Position numbers and translations under genes: made by a program
The notes under the pieces: model-generated
The model's input: only the letters and a program-made list of their open reading frames with translations
Database searches by the model: none
Told to the model about the DNA's origin: nothing
Assembly: GCA_015067175.1 (NCBI GenBank)
Contig: SVMX01000005.1
Coordinates: 144,599-208,598, forward strand
Reading direction: 5' to 3'
Length of the DNA stretch: 64,000 bases
Source: Oscillospiraceae bacterium
GTDB taxonomy: Bacteria > Bacillota > Clostridia > Oscillospirales > Ruminococcaceae
Part shown: piece after piece, positions 9,379 to 16,572 of the stretch
Layout of the letters: each line of letters begins with the position of its first letter
How positions within the stretch are numbered: position 1 is the first letter of the stretch

Positions 9379-10542
9379 GTGACAGAAAATAATTTTGTAG
9401 CTCCCAATGAGGAGAATGCTAATGTTGCTAATCAGCCTGCTGAAAATGTAACATCTGTTTCCGAGATGAACGACGCTGCTGCTGTCGTTGCTAATCCCAT
9501 CGAAACAAAGAAGCCCAAGAAAAAGGAAAAGAAGAAAAAGGACGATTACCGCGTTACTAACTTTGATATTATCAAGAACTACCGCCACTATACCGCTAAG
9601 GAGAGAAAGCACTATCGCTACATCTTCTGGCGCAGAATTTCCGGTTATGTGTGGCCGTTCTTCAGATTTATCATCGTGTTCGGTCTTTCTTTCGTAATTC
9701 TGTATCCTATTCTTTACATGATCTCGACCTCCATTCGTCCTCAGTCTGAGATGAATGACCCCTCCGTAATGTGGATCCCCAAAACGATCCGCTTCGAGAA
9801 CTTCGTTGAGATCTGGAATGCTATAGAGTATCCCAAGACATTGTGGCAGACGCTTGTTCTGAATATCGTATCTTCGATACTTCAGGTAGGAACCTGCGCA
9901 CTTACAGGCTACGGCTTTGCACGTTTCAAGTTCAAGGGTAAGAATCTGCTGTTCGGTATAGTTCTGCTTCAGATCATCGTTCCTACACAGATCATTCTTA
10001 TTCCTCAGTACATGCAGTTCCGTTACTTCGATATTTTCGGTCTGTTCAATGGTCTGCTTGGCGACTCCATCAGTCTTGTTGATACAAACTGGGCTATGTA
10101 CATACCTGCGTTCTTCTGTAACGGTATCCGTGCAGGTCTGTTCATTTATCTGTTCAGACAGTTCTTCAGAGGACTTCCCAAGGAGCTGGAGGACGCTGCG
10201 TACCTCGACGGCTGCGGTCCGTTCAAGACCTTTGTCAGCGTAATGGTACCCAATGCGGCAAGCTCTTTCTTGACAGTATTTATCTTCTCCATCGTATGGT
10301 ACTGGAACGACTACTATGTATCCTCCATGTACTTCACGCAGGGCAACACCATATCCCTTAAGATCGACGGTATCGCAGCAAGTATCTCAATGTATCTGCA
10401 TAATGAGATCAGAAACGCTGCTGACTTCGTCGTTTGGATGGAGGCAGGCTGCTTGCTTGCAATTGCTCCTATCGTTATCATGTATGTGTTCTTGCAGAAG
10501 TACTTTACAGAGGGTATCGAAAGAGCAGGTCTTGCTAACTAA
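9379..10542 (+). CDS. Sugar ABC transporter permease (MalG type) with charged N-terminal extension
   Basis: 388 residues from GTG at 9379, chosen over an in-frame ATG at 9352 because AAGGAGG lies at 9364-9370, nine bases before the GTG, while the upstream ATG overlaps the previous gene and has no ribosome site. The EAA loop LPKELEDAAYLDGCGPFKTF is near residue 275. About 90 residues precede the first helix, including an acidic stretch and a Lys cluster (KKPKKKEKKKKDD). It forms the second permease pair with the product of 8130-9365. Confidence 0.87.
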   Translation: MTENNFVAPNEENANVANQPAENVTSVSEMNDAAAVVANPIETKKPKKKEKKKKDDYRVTNFDIIKNYRHYTAKERKHYRYIFWRRISGYVWPFFRFIIVFGLSFVILYPILYMISTSIRPQSEMNDPSVMWIPKTIRFENFVEIWNAIEYPKTLWQTLVLNIVSSILQVGTCALTGYGFARFKFKGKNLLFGIVLLQIIVPTQIILIPQYMQFRYFDIFGLFNGLLGDSISLVDTNWAMYIPAFFCNGIRAGLFIYLFRQFFRGLPKELEDAAYLDGCGPFKTFVSVMVPNAASSFLTVFIFSIVWYWNDYYVSSMYFTQGNTISLKIDGIAASISMYLHNEIRNAADFVVWMEAGCLLAIAPIVIMYVFLQKYFTEGIERAGLAN

Positions 10543-10587
10543 TCTGACCGTCGATAAATTTCCGCATACCGCGTTAGTTTTGGCTTG

Positions 10588-10604
10588 GCGTATACCACAT
10601 ACGC
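10588..10604 (+). other. Small perfect hairpin downstream of ABC operon
   Basis: GCGTAT and ATACGC form a 6-bp stem with loop ACCAC, 46 bases after the last permease stop. It is the first of a series of hairpins in the 372-base spacer 10543-10914, which contains no plausible gene. Confidence 0.4.
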
Positions 10605-10655
10605 AGTCACCTTGCTGCCCTGTCTGCGAAAATTCGACAGCACAACTCAAAACAT

Positions 10656-10678
10656 ACAGCCTCCGTAAGGAGGCTGTT
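10656..10678 (+). repeat. Hairpin repeat, copy 1
   Basis: CAGCCTCC GTAA GGAGGCTG is a perfect 8-bp stem with tetraloop. The same 23 bases (with flanking A and TT) return at 10869-10891 in the same spacer. Confidence 0.7.
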
Positions 10679-10682
10679 CAGC

Positions 10683-10736
10683 TTATCAAAAAACTATGTT
10701 TTTGTTTGCAAAACAGGCATTTTTGATAACTTTTTT
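10683..10736 (+). terminator. Terminator of the ABC operon
   Basis: TTATCAAAAA (10683-10692) pairs with TTTTTGATAA (10720-10729) around an internal smaller hairpin, and CTTTTTT follows. The position fits the end of the long transport operon. Confidence 0.55.
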
Positions 10737-10768
10737 GGCCGAATTCATTTCGGGCAAAAAACACTTCT

Positions 10769-10826
10769 ATCCGCACCAGTGTGCGAATTGTCGGCTATGC
10801 CGACAATGAGTGCGCGCAGGGCGGAT
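10769..10826 (+). other. Extended imperfect hairpin
   Basis: An apical perfect stem ATTGTCGGC/GCCGACAAT (10787-10807, loop TAT) is extended by GTGCG/TGCGC and closed by ATCCGC/GCGGAT at 10769-10774 and 10821-10826. It could be a structured RNA or a small palindromic repeat element; no gene is visible. Confidence 0.4.
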
Positions 10827-10836
10827 GTTTCGGCGA

Positions 10837-10858
10837 AAAGTCCCAACGGGACTTTTTT
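10837..10858 (+). terminator. Intrinsic terminator-like hairpin
   Basis: AAAAGTCCC AAC GGGACTTTTTT: a 9-bp stem running directly into a T-run. It follows the larger hairpin at 10769-10826, as if that hairpin ended a short transcript. Confidence 0.55.
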
Positions 10859-10868
10859 GACGGTCTTT

Positions 10869-10894
10869 ACAGCCTCCGTAAGGAGGCTGTTTTG
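10869..10894 (+). repeat. Hairpin repeat, copy 2
   Basis: Second copy of the CAGCCTCC/GGAGGCTG stem-loop, here followed by TTTTG, 20 bases ahead of rnhA. See copy 1 at 10656-10678. Confidence 0.7.
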
Positions 10895-10914
10895 TTGGAT
10901 AATAGGAGAACAGC

Positions 10915-11358
10915 ATGAAATTTGTAGAAATATTCACTGACGGCGCTTGCAGCGGCAATCCAGGTCCGGGCGGCTACGGAGCAATACTTCGCTGCGACGG
11001 CAGAGAAAAAGAACTTTCGGGCGGCGAAGCGCATACTACAAACAACCGTATGGAGCTGCTTGGAGTTATCACAGCGCTTGAAGCATTGAAATTCCCGTGT
11101 CAGCTGAGGATAACGACTGACAGCAAGTACGTTGTAGATGGTATAACCAAAGGTTGGGCGCAGGGCTGGAAAAAGCGCGGCTGGAAAAAAAGCGACGGTA
11201 AACCTGCTCTTAATTCTGACTTGTGGGATAGGCTACTCACGTTGCTTTCTCAGCATGAAGTGGAGTTCTGTTGGATAAAGGGGCACGCAGGCCACGCCGA
11301 GAACGAGCGCTGCGACAGGCTTGCTGTGGAACAGCGTGATATTTACTCCCGAAAATAA
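10915..11358 (+). CDS. rnhA: Ribonuclease HI
   Basis: 147 residues, the usual length for bacterial RNase HI, which cuts the RNA strand of RNA-DNA hybrids. The four acidic active-site residues are visible: Asp in [15 protein letters not shown] (residue about 8), Glu in [13 protein letters not shown] (about 46), Asp in [12 protein letters not shown] (about 69) and the last Asp in [10 protein letters not shown] (about 132), with the conserved [10 protein letters not shown] loop before it. The ATG follows AGGAGA by 6 bases. It stands alone between terminators. Confidence 0.96.
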   Translation: MKFVEIFTDGACSGNPGPGGYGAILRCDGREKELSGGEAHTTNNRMELLGVITALEALKFPCQLRITTDSKYVVDGITKGWAQGWKKRGWKKSDGKPALNSDLWDRLLTLLSQHEVEFCWIKGHAGHAENERCDRLAVEQRDIYSRK

Positions 11359-11362
11359 AATT

Positions 11363-11395
11363 CAAGCGACGGAGCTGTGTACCGTCGCTTGTTTT
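11363..11395 (+). terminator. rnhA terminator
   Basis: CAAGCGACGG (11363-11372) pairs with CCGTCGCTTG (11382-11391), followed by TTTT. Confidence 0.75.
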
Positions 11396-11426
11396 ATAGA
11401 GTAAATCAGTTTTTTATCGTAAAAAG

Positions 11427-11455
11427 TTGCAATAACGACGGAAATGTGATATAAT
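11427..11455 (+). promoter_or_regulatory. Vegetative promoter for pgsA
   Basis: TTGCAA, 17 bases, TATAAT. It leaves a leader of about 95 bases before the GTG of pgsA; a weaker TTGACA at 11494 lacks a well-spaced -10. Confidence 0.65.
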
Positions 11456-11558
11456 AAAAATGTATAATTATGTTATAATGCTGAAAACGTCCATTGACAA
11501 ATATTAGTATGTCTACGCTTATACAATTTAAGTACGCGTAAAAACAAGAGGTGATACA

Positions 11559-12182
11559 GTGAAACTTGATATTCGCGATATTACAAAATTGCCAAATTTG
11601 CTTACTTTGGTTAGGATCGCGCTTATTCCGCTGTTTGTTTACGTCTTTCTTTGGGAGGACGGAATGATCCAAGCCGATATTGATATGATGGAAAAGACCA
11701 ACGGCTATCTGCTTGCGGCGATAATCGTTGTTATATCGGGATTGACCGACGCAGCAGATGGTTATATAGCAAGAAAATTCAATATGATTACCGATCTTGG
11801 CAAGGCGCTTGACCCGTTTGCCGATAAGCTTACGCAGGCTGCCGTGGTAGTCTGCCTTGTTATACGCTACAATGAGATATGGTGGCTGGTTGCAGCGCTG
11901 TTTACTTTTATTGTGGTCAAGGAGATAACACTGCTGATAATGGCGCTGTTGTTCTTGAAAAAAGGTCAGGATCTTGGCGGGGCAAAGTGGTTCGGAAAGG
12001 TTTCGACTATAGTTTTCTATGTGCTGGTGATAGTTCTTATCGGCGCGCCCTCCGTAAACACTTTGGCGGCAGCAATAATGATCGGCGTCATGCTCGCATT
12101 TAATATACTTGCATTCAGCCTTTACATGAGGGAATACATGACGCTTTACAAGCAAAGGAAGCAGGAAAATGATAATAGCTGA
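11559..12182 (+). CDS. pgsA: CDP-diacylglycerol-glycerol-3-phosphate 3-phosphatidyltransferase
   Basis: 207 residues, integral membrane. It makes phosphatidylglycerophosphate, the first committed step to phosphatidylglycerol. The CDP-alcohol phosphotransferase motif D-x2-DG-x2-AR-x8-G-x3-D-x3-D is complete: TDAADGYIARKFNMITDLGK followed by ALDPFADK (residues about 64-90). The start is GTG with AAGAGGTG 5 bases upstream. The last 14 bases overlap the next gene, so the PHP phosphatase gene is co-transcribed. Confidence 0.93.
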   Translation: MKLDIRDITKLPNLLTLVRIALIPLFVYVFLWEDGMIQADIDMMEKTNGYLLAAIIVVISGLTDAADGYIARKFNMITDLGKALDPFADKLTQAAVVVCLVIRYNEIWWLVAALFTFIVVKEITLLIMALLFLKKGQDLGGAKWFGKVSTIVFYVLVIVLIGAPSVNTLAAAIMIGVMLAFNILAFSLYMREYMTLYKQRKQENDNS

Positions 12183-12960
12183 TGTTCACGTTCACACCTC
12201 TTTTTCAAGCGACAGTGAGGAGAGGCTTGAAAACACGGTGAAAGCCGCCGTAAATGCGGGCCTTAAAACGCTGTGCATAACCGAGCACATGGATATGGAC
12301 TTTCCCACGGGTGAGTTTTTGCTGGATACTGCCGCGTATAAAGCTGAGCTTTTTCGCCTGAGGGAGCTTTACAAGGATAAACTTGAGCTTTTGTTCGGCG
12401 TGGAGCTTGGACTTATGGCGTATCTTGCGCCGCGACTGTATGAGTATACCAAAAGCGAGGATTTTGACTTTGTGATAGGCTCGTCGCACCTCGTTGAGGG
12501 TATGGACCCTTACGAGCCTGAGTTTTTTGAAAAATACGGCGACAAAAACGGACTTTTGCGTTACTTTGAGAGTATTCTTGACAATATAAAAGCTTTTGAT
12601 GATTTCGATGTATACGGACATCTTGATTATGCGGTGAGATACAGCAAGGCAAAATCTTATGCTCCGCCTGATTATGCAGAGCTTACTGACGAGATACTCA
12701 AGACGCTTATCTCAATGGGCAAGGGTATTGAGCTTAACACGGCAGGGCTTAAATACGGGCTTGGCTACGCGCACCCACACCCCGAGGTGCTGAAGCGTTA
12801 CAGAGAGCTTGGCGGCGAAATCATCACCGTTGGCTCGGACGGCCACTGTGCGGAGCATATCGCATACGATTTCGATAAGGCGGAGGCGATACTTAAAGCC
12901 GCAGGATTTAAGTATCACGCTGTATTTAAGGGAAGAAAGCCGCATTTTCTTCCACTGTAA
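12169..12960 (+). CDS. PHP-family phosphatase, probably histidinol-phosphatase (HisJ/HisK type)
   Basis: 263 residues with metal-binding motifs of the PHP domain: ADVHVHTSFSSDS (residues 4-16), ITEHMDMDF (about 39), GVELGLM (about 80), GSSHLVEG (about 105), VYGHLDYAVR (about 148) and a final VGSDGHCAEH (about 223). The length and motif set match the Bacillus-type histidinol-phosphatase, which removes phosphate from histidinol phosphate in histidine synthesis. No other his gene is near, so the substrate is not supported by context and a broader phosphoesterase role is possible. It overlaps pgsA by 14 bases. Confidence 0.8.
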   Translation: MIIADVHVHTSFSSDSEERLENTVKAAVNAGLKTLCITEHMDMDFPTGEFLLDTAAYKAELFRLRELYKDKLELLFGVELGLMAYLAPRLYEYTKSEDFDFVIGSSHLVEGMDPYEPEFFEKYGDKNGLLRYFESILDNIKAFDDFDVYGHLDYAVRYSKAKSYAPPDYAELTDEILKTLISMGKGIELNTAGLKYGLGYAHPHPEVLKRYRELGGEIITVGSDGHCAEHIAYDFDKAEAILKAAGFKYHAVFKGRKPHFLPL

Positions 12961-12970
12961 TAAAAACCAA

Positions 12971-13006
12971 TATCGGCGTTATTGTTAAAAACGCCGATAT
13001 TTTTTT
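12971..13006 (+). terminator. Terminator after pgsA-PHP operon
   Basis: TATCGGCGTT / AACGCCGATA stem (12971-12980 with 12990-12999) followed by seven T. Confidence 0.85.
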
Positions 13007-13076
13007 GTAATATGAAAAAATACAGTTGAAATGTTTGTGCAAAGTGTTGAAAACAACAAAAAAATTATAAAAACAC

Positions 13077-13105
13077 TTGTATAATTAGAATAAATGTGCT
13101 AAAAT
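13077..13105 (+). promoter_or_regulatory. Promoter for hpf
   Basis: TTGTAT, 17 bases, TAAAAT, with an extended -10 TG at 13097-13098. Confidence 0.6.
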
Positions 13106-13177
13106 GAAAACAGAGAAATCCGAACGCTCGTATTTCTTCGGCGGGCTTCCGCCACTAATCTCGAGAGGATGATTTGA

Positions 13178-13696
13178 ATGAAAGTTACTATTACAGCGAA
13201 AAAACTCACTATTTCTCAGGCATTCACCGACTATGCAGAGCAGAAGCTGAATGCAAAGCTTGACCGCTTCTTCCCCGAAGAGGCTGAGGCAAAGATCACG
13301 CTGGCAGAGCGCCGTGACATGATCATTCTTGAGTTGACTGTAAAGTATAACGGAATCATATACCGTGCGGAGCAGTCGGCTAAGGACAAGAACGACGCAC
13401 TTGATGTCACTGTTGACCGCATTATCCGTCAGATAAGAAAGCAGAAGACCAAGGTTGAAAAGAGTCTGCGTGCAAACGCATTTGCGGGACTTGAGCCTGA
13501 GGCAGAGGAGAAAGAATACGAAGTTATCCGCTACAAGACCTTTGCGCTGAAGCCTATGACCGTTGACGAAGCCATTCTGCAGATGAACCTGCTCGGACAT
13601 GAGTTCTTTATGTTCAAGAACGCAGAGAGCGGCCTTGTAAACGTTGTTTACCGCAGAGAAGAGGGCAACTATTCCGTACTGGTGCCCGAGAATTAA
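13178..13696 (+). CDS. hpf: Ribosome hibernation-promoting factor, long form
   Basis: 172 residues, the length of long HPF, which joins two 70S ribosomes into inactive 100S dimers in slow growth. The N-terminal beta-alpha-beta domain (residues 1-100) has the KKLTISQAFTDYAEQKLNAK start and the basic helix IIRQIRKQKTKVEK that sits in the decoding channel. The C-terminal dimerisation domain (about 115-172) has the usual VIRYKTFALKPMTVDEAILQ, LGHEFFMFKNAE and VVYRREEGNYSVL. The ATG follows GAGAGGATG by a few bases. It is a single-gene unit. Confidence 0.95.
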   Translation: MKVTITAKKLTISQAFTDYAEQKLNAKLDRFFPEEAEAKITLAERRDMIILELTVKYNGIIYRAEQSAKDKNDALDVTVDRIIRQIRKQKTKVEKSLRANAFAGLEPEAEEKEYEVIRYKTFALKPMTVDEAILQMNLLGHEFFMFKNAESGLVNVVYRREEGNYSVLVPEN

Positions 13697-13723
13697 TTAC
13701 TGACAGAGTGCGGCTTGACTGCC

Positions 13724-13748
13724 GCTTCCGATAAATAATGTCGGAAGC
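13724..13748 (+). other. Hairpin after hpf
   Basis: GCTTCCGA pairs with TCGGAAGC around ATAAATAAT. It has no T-run and precedes the real terminator at 13771-13796. Confidence 0.4.
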
Positions 13749-13770
13749 AGAAAAACGTTATAAACGATAG

Positions 13771-13796
13771 AAGCCCCGTACTATGTGCGGGGCTTT
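13771..13796 (+). terminator. hpf terminator
   Basis: AAGCCCCG and CGGGGCTTT form an 8-bp G+C-rich stem with a short T-run. Confidence 0.7.
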
Positions 13797-13874
13797 CATT
13801 AGTACACTACGGTAAAAAACGTTTTGTGCTTTTTGCCTAAAAAGTTTCTGAAAAATTTGTGCAAAAAACCGCCC

Positions 13875-13903
13875 TTGTAATGTAAACGTTTTACTGATAT
13901 AAT
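13875..13903 (+). promoter_or_regulatory. Promoter of GH94 phosphorylase gene
   Basis: TTGTAA, 17 bases, TATAAT, with an extended -10 (TGA before TATAAT). The start would be about 13910, 60 bases before the ATG. Confidence 0.75.
13881..13894. promoter_or_regulatory. LacI/CcpA-like operator in promoter spacer
   Basis: TGTAAACGTTTTAC is a near-palindrome centred on CG, matching 12 of 14 positions of the cre consensus TGWNANCGNTNWCA. It fills the space between -35 and -10. A second CG-centred palindrome AAAACGTTTT lies at 13816-13825, 67 bp upstream, which would allow two-site binding. Control by a LacI/GalR-family repressor is inferred; none is encoded in the window. Confidence 0.5.
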
Positions 13904-13972
13904 ATAGATACAGACAAAAATAAGCCGAGCAGAAAAACCTCGGCACAAATAAAACAAACGGAGGAAACCCCA

Positions 13973-16366
13973 ATGAACTACGGTTATTTTGACGAGCTCA
14001 ACAAAGAGTATGTCATCACACGCCCCGACACTCCCTCTGCGTGGGCAAACTACCTCGGCTCTCCCGAGTACGGAGCTATCATCTCCAACAATGCAGGCGG
14101 CTACAGCTTCGTAAAGAGCGGCGCTAACGGACGTGTTATCCGCTACCGCTTCAACGGCGTTGCTAACGACCAGCCCGGACGCTACGTTTACATCAAGGAC
14201 GCTGACACAAACGAGTACTGGTCTGCTTCCTGGGCGCCCGTATGCAAGCCCATGGACGAGTACAAGAGCGAGTGCCGCCACGGTACAGCTTACACCGTTA
14301 TCACTTCCGAGTACAAGGCTATCAAGTCCGAAGTGACCTACTACGTTCCCAAGGACGCAACATACGAGGTATGGGCTGCTAAGGTAACAAACAACGACAC
14401 AAAGCCCAGAAAGCTCTCTGTTACAGGCTACTGCGAGTTCGTAAACGATCCCAACTACGAGCAGGATCAGGTAAACCTCCAGTACACCCTGTTCATCACA
14501 CGCACATATTTCAAGGGCAGCTATATCCATCAGATGCAGAATGAGGTATACAACCCCAACAGCGGACGTTTCCTCGGTCTTGCACAGGCTAAGGCTGACG
14601 CATTCTGCGGCGACCGTGACGCTTTCGTTGGCAGCTACAGAAGCTACGCTAACCCCAAGGGCATCGAAGAGGGCTTAAAGGGCGACCTCAACTACAACAC
14701 CAACTCCTGCGGCGCACTGCAGAGCGACATCGTTCTCCAGCCCGGCGAGACAAAGGAGCTGACATACGTTCTCGGCGGACAGAGAACAGAGGCTGAGATC
14801 ACTGCTCTTATAGCAAAGTACGATGTTAAGGGTACGGTTGAGAAGGAGCTTGCAGAGCTTAAGGAATACTGGCACTCCAAGCTTGCAAATCTGCAGGTAA
14901 ACACTCCCGATAAGAACTTCAACAACATGGTAAACACATGGAACGCATACAACTGCTTTATCACCTTTATCTGGTCGAGAGCGGCTTCGTTCCAGTACTG
15001 CGGTCTGAGAAACGGCTTCGGTTACCGCGATACAGTTCAGGATATTCAGGGTATAATTCACCTTGCTCCCGAAATGGCAAAGCAGCAGATCATCTTCATG
15101 CTTTCCGCACAGGTAACAAACGGCGCAGGTCTGCCCCTCGTTAAGTACACTCATAAGGCAGGACAGGAGAACCACCCCGACGAGGAGGACGAGAACACCG
15201 CATATGCAAAGGAAACAGGCCACCCCAGCTATCGTGCAGACGACGCTTTGTGGCTGTTCCCCACCATCTACAAGTACATCTCTGAGAGCGGCGACAGCGC
15301 ATTCCTCGATGAGGAGATATTCTACGCTAACGACGGCGAAAAGGGCACTGTTTACGATCACCTCAAGAGAGCAATCGACTTCTCCATGAACCACCTCGGC
15401 AACCACGGTATGCCCGCAGGCCTGCATGCTGACTGGAACGACTGTCTGCGCCTCGGCAAGAAGGGCGAGTCCACATTCGTTGCATTCCAGCTCGTATATG
15501 CTATCAAGATACTCCGCAAGTACGCAGAGGAGAAGAACGACGCTGATTACATCAAGTACCTTGACGAGATCGGCGCTAAGCTTGACGATATCCTCTCCGC
15601 TTGCTGGAATGAGGACAGATGGATCAGAGGCTACAAGGAAGACGGCACTATCATCGGTCAGAGAACCGATCCCGAGGCTTCTATGTGGCTGAATCCCCAG
15701 AGCTGGTCTGTTATCTCCGACTTCGGTACAAAGGAGCAGCAGGAGAAGGCTATGGACAGCGTTTACAGAGAGCTCAACACTCCCTATGGCGCAATGGTAA
15801 TGTATCCTCCCTATGTAAACCACGGCTTCAATGGCGCTCTCATGCAGTGCTTCAACAAGTGCACCAAGGAGAATGCAGGTATCTTCTCTCAGCCTCAGGG
15901 CTGGCTGATACTCGCTGAGTCAAAGCTGGGTCACGGCAACCGTGCATATCAGTACTGGACTGAGGCAGCTCCCGCGACCTACAACGACAACGCAGAGCAC
16001 AGAGTACTTGAGCCGTATGTATACGGTCAGTTCGTTGAGGGTAAGGATTCTCCCTTTGCAGGACGTGCACACGTTCACTGGCTGACAGGTACAGCTTCCA
16101 CTGTAATGGTAGGTACAACAGAGGGTATTCTTGGTCTTAACCCCGAAACAAAGGGTCTTGTTATAGATCCCTCTATTCCCTCCGAGTGGAAGGAATACAC
16201 AATGGAAAAGACTTTCCGCGGCAAGAAGCTGCACGTTACTGTTAAGAACCCCAACGGTTCCGAGCACGGCGTTAAGTCAGTTACAGTAAACGGCGAGAAG
16301 ATCGACGGCAAGCTTATCCTGGACTCTATACTCAAGGCAGATAACGATATTGTGATTGAGCTGTAA
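13973..16366 (+). CDS. GH94 disaccharide phosphorylase (cellobiose or chitobiose phosphorylase type)
   Basis: 797 residues, cytoplasmic. GH94 enzymes split a beta-linked disaccharide with phosphate and give an alpha-sugar-1-phosphate. The N-terminus FDELNKEYVITRPDTPSAW is typical, as are GGYSF, GYRDTVQD (residues about 347-354) and the catalytic acid Asp in HADWNDC (about 487). C-terminal landmarks are KENAGIFSQPQGW, LEPYVYGQF and HWLTGTA. In length and several loops it seems as close to N,N'-diacetylchitobiose phosphorylases as to cellobiose phosphorylases, so the substrate is left open; cellobiose would fit a cellulolytic Ruminococcus. The strong use of C-ending codons suggests high expression. 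GGAGGAAA precedes the ATG. Its own promoter carries a LacI/cre-like operator. Confidence 0.88.
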   Translation: MNYGYFDELNKEYVITRPDTPSAWANYLGSPEYGAIISNNAGGYSFVKSGANGRVIRYRFNGVANDQPGRYVYIKDADTNEYWSASWAPVCKPMDEYKSECRHGTAYTVITSEYKAIKSEVTYYVPKDATYEVWAAKVTNNDTKPRKLSVTGYCEFVNDPNYEQDQVNLQYTLFITRTYFKGSYIHQMQNEVYNPNSGRFLGLAQAKADAFCGDRDAFVGSYRSYANPKGIEEGLKGDLNYNTNSCGALQSDIVLQPGETKELTYVLGGQRTEAEITALIAKYDVKGTVEKELAELKEYWHSKLANLQVNTPDKNFNNMVNTWNAYNCFITFIWSRAASFQYCGLRNGFGYRDTVQDIQGIIHLAPEMAKQQIIFMLSAQVTNGAGLPLVKYTHKAGQENHPDEEDENTAYAKETGHPSYRADDALWLFPTIYKYISESGDSAFLDEEIFYANDGEKGTVYDHLKRAIDFSMNHLGNHGMPAGLHADWNDCLRLGKKGESTFVAFQLVYAIKILRKYAEEKNDADYIKYLDEIGAKLDDILSACWNEDRWIRGYKEDGTIIGQRTDPEASMWLNPQSWSVISDFGTKEQQEKAMDSVYRELNTPYGAMVMYPPYVNHGFNGALMQCFNKCTKENAGIFSQPQGWLILAESKLGHGNRAYQYWTEAAPATYNDNAEHRVLEPYVYGQFVEGKDSPFAGRAHVHWLTGTASTVMVGTTEGILGLNPETKGLVIDPSIPSEWKEYTMEKTFRGKKLHVTVKNPNGSEHGVKSVTVNGEKIDGKLILDSILKADNDIVIEL

Positions 16367-16383
16367 TATTTACGGTTTTACAG

Positions 16384-16412
16384 AGAGATCCCCGTTCTGA
16401 CGGGGATTTCTC
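16384..16412 (+). terminator. Terminator-like hairpin after GH94 gene
   Basis: GAGATCCCCGT and ACGGGGATTTCTC form a stem with loop TCTG; the T-run is weak. Confidence 0.5.
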
Positions 16413-16507
16413 ATTACATATAGGTTACATGAAACACATGTTTGTATATCTTTTATATTCAATAAACGTTAAATTTAACAATTTTGTGTTTTTTGACTAA
16501 AAATTTA

Positions 16508-16536
16508 TTGACAACTGTCAATGTTTATGGTATAAT
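16508..16536 (+). promoter_or_regulatory. Consensus promoter of chemoreceptor gene with palindrome over -35
   Basis: TTGACA, exactly 17 bases, TATAAT, with TGG before the -10. The -35 hexamer is the left arm of the inverted repeat TTGACA-AC-TGTCAA (16508-16521), which could be a repressor site. Confidence 0.8.
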
Positions 16537-16572
16537 GATTTAAAACATAAACTAAGAAAGAGGTGCATTTGC

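Noticed and set aside
13741..13770. AAAAACGTTATAAACG as a third operator of the GH94 gene
   Set aside because: It lies upstream of the hpf terminator and is a poor palindrome.
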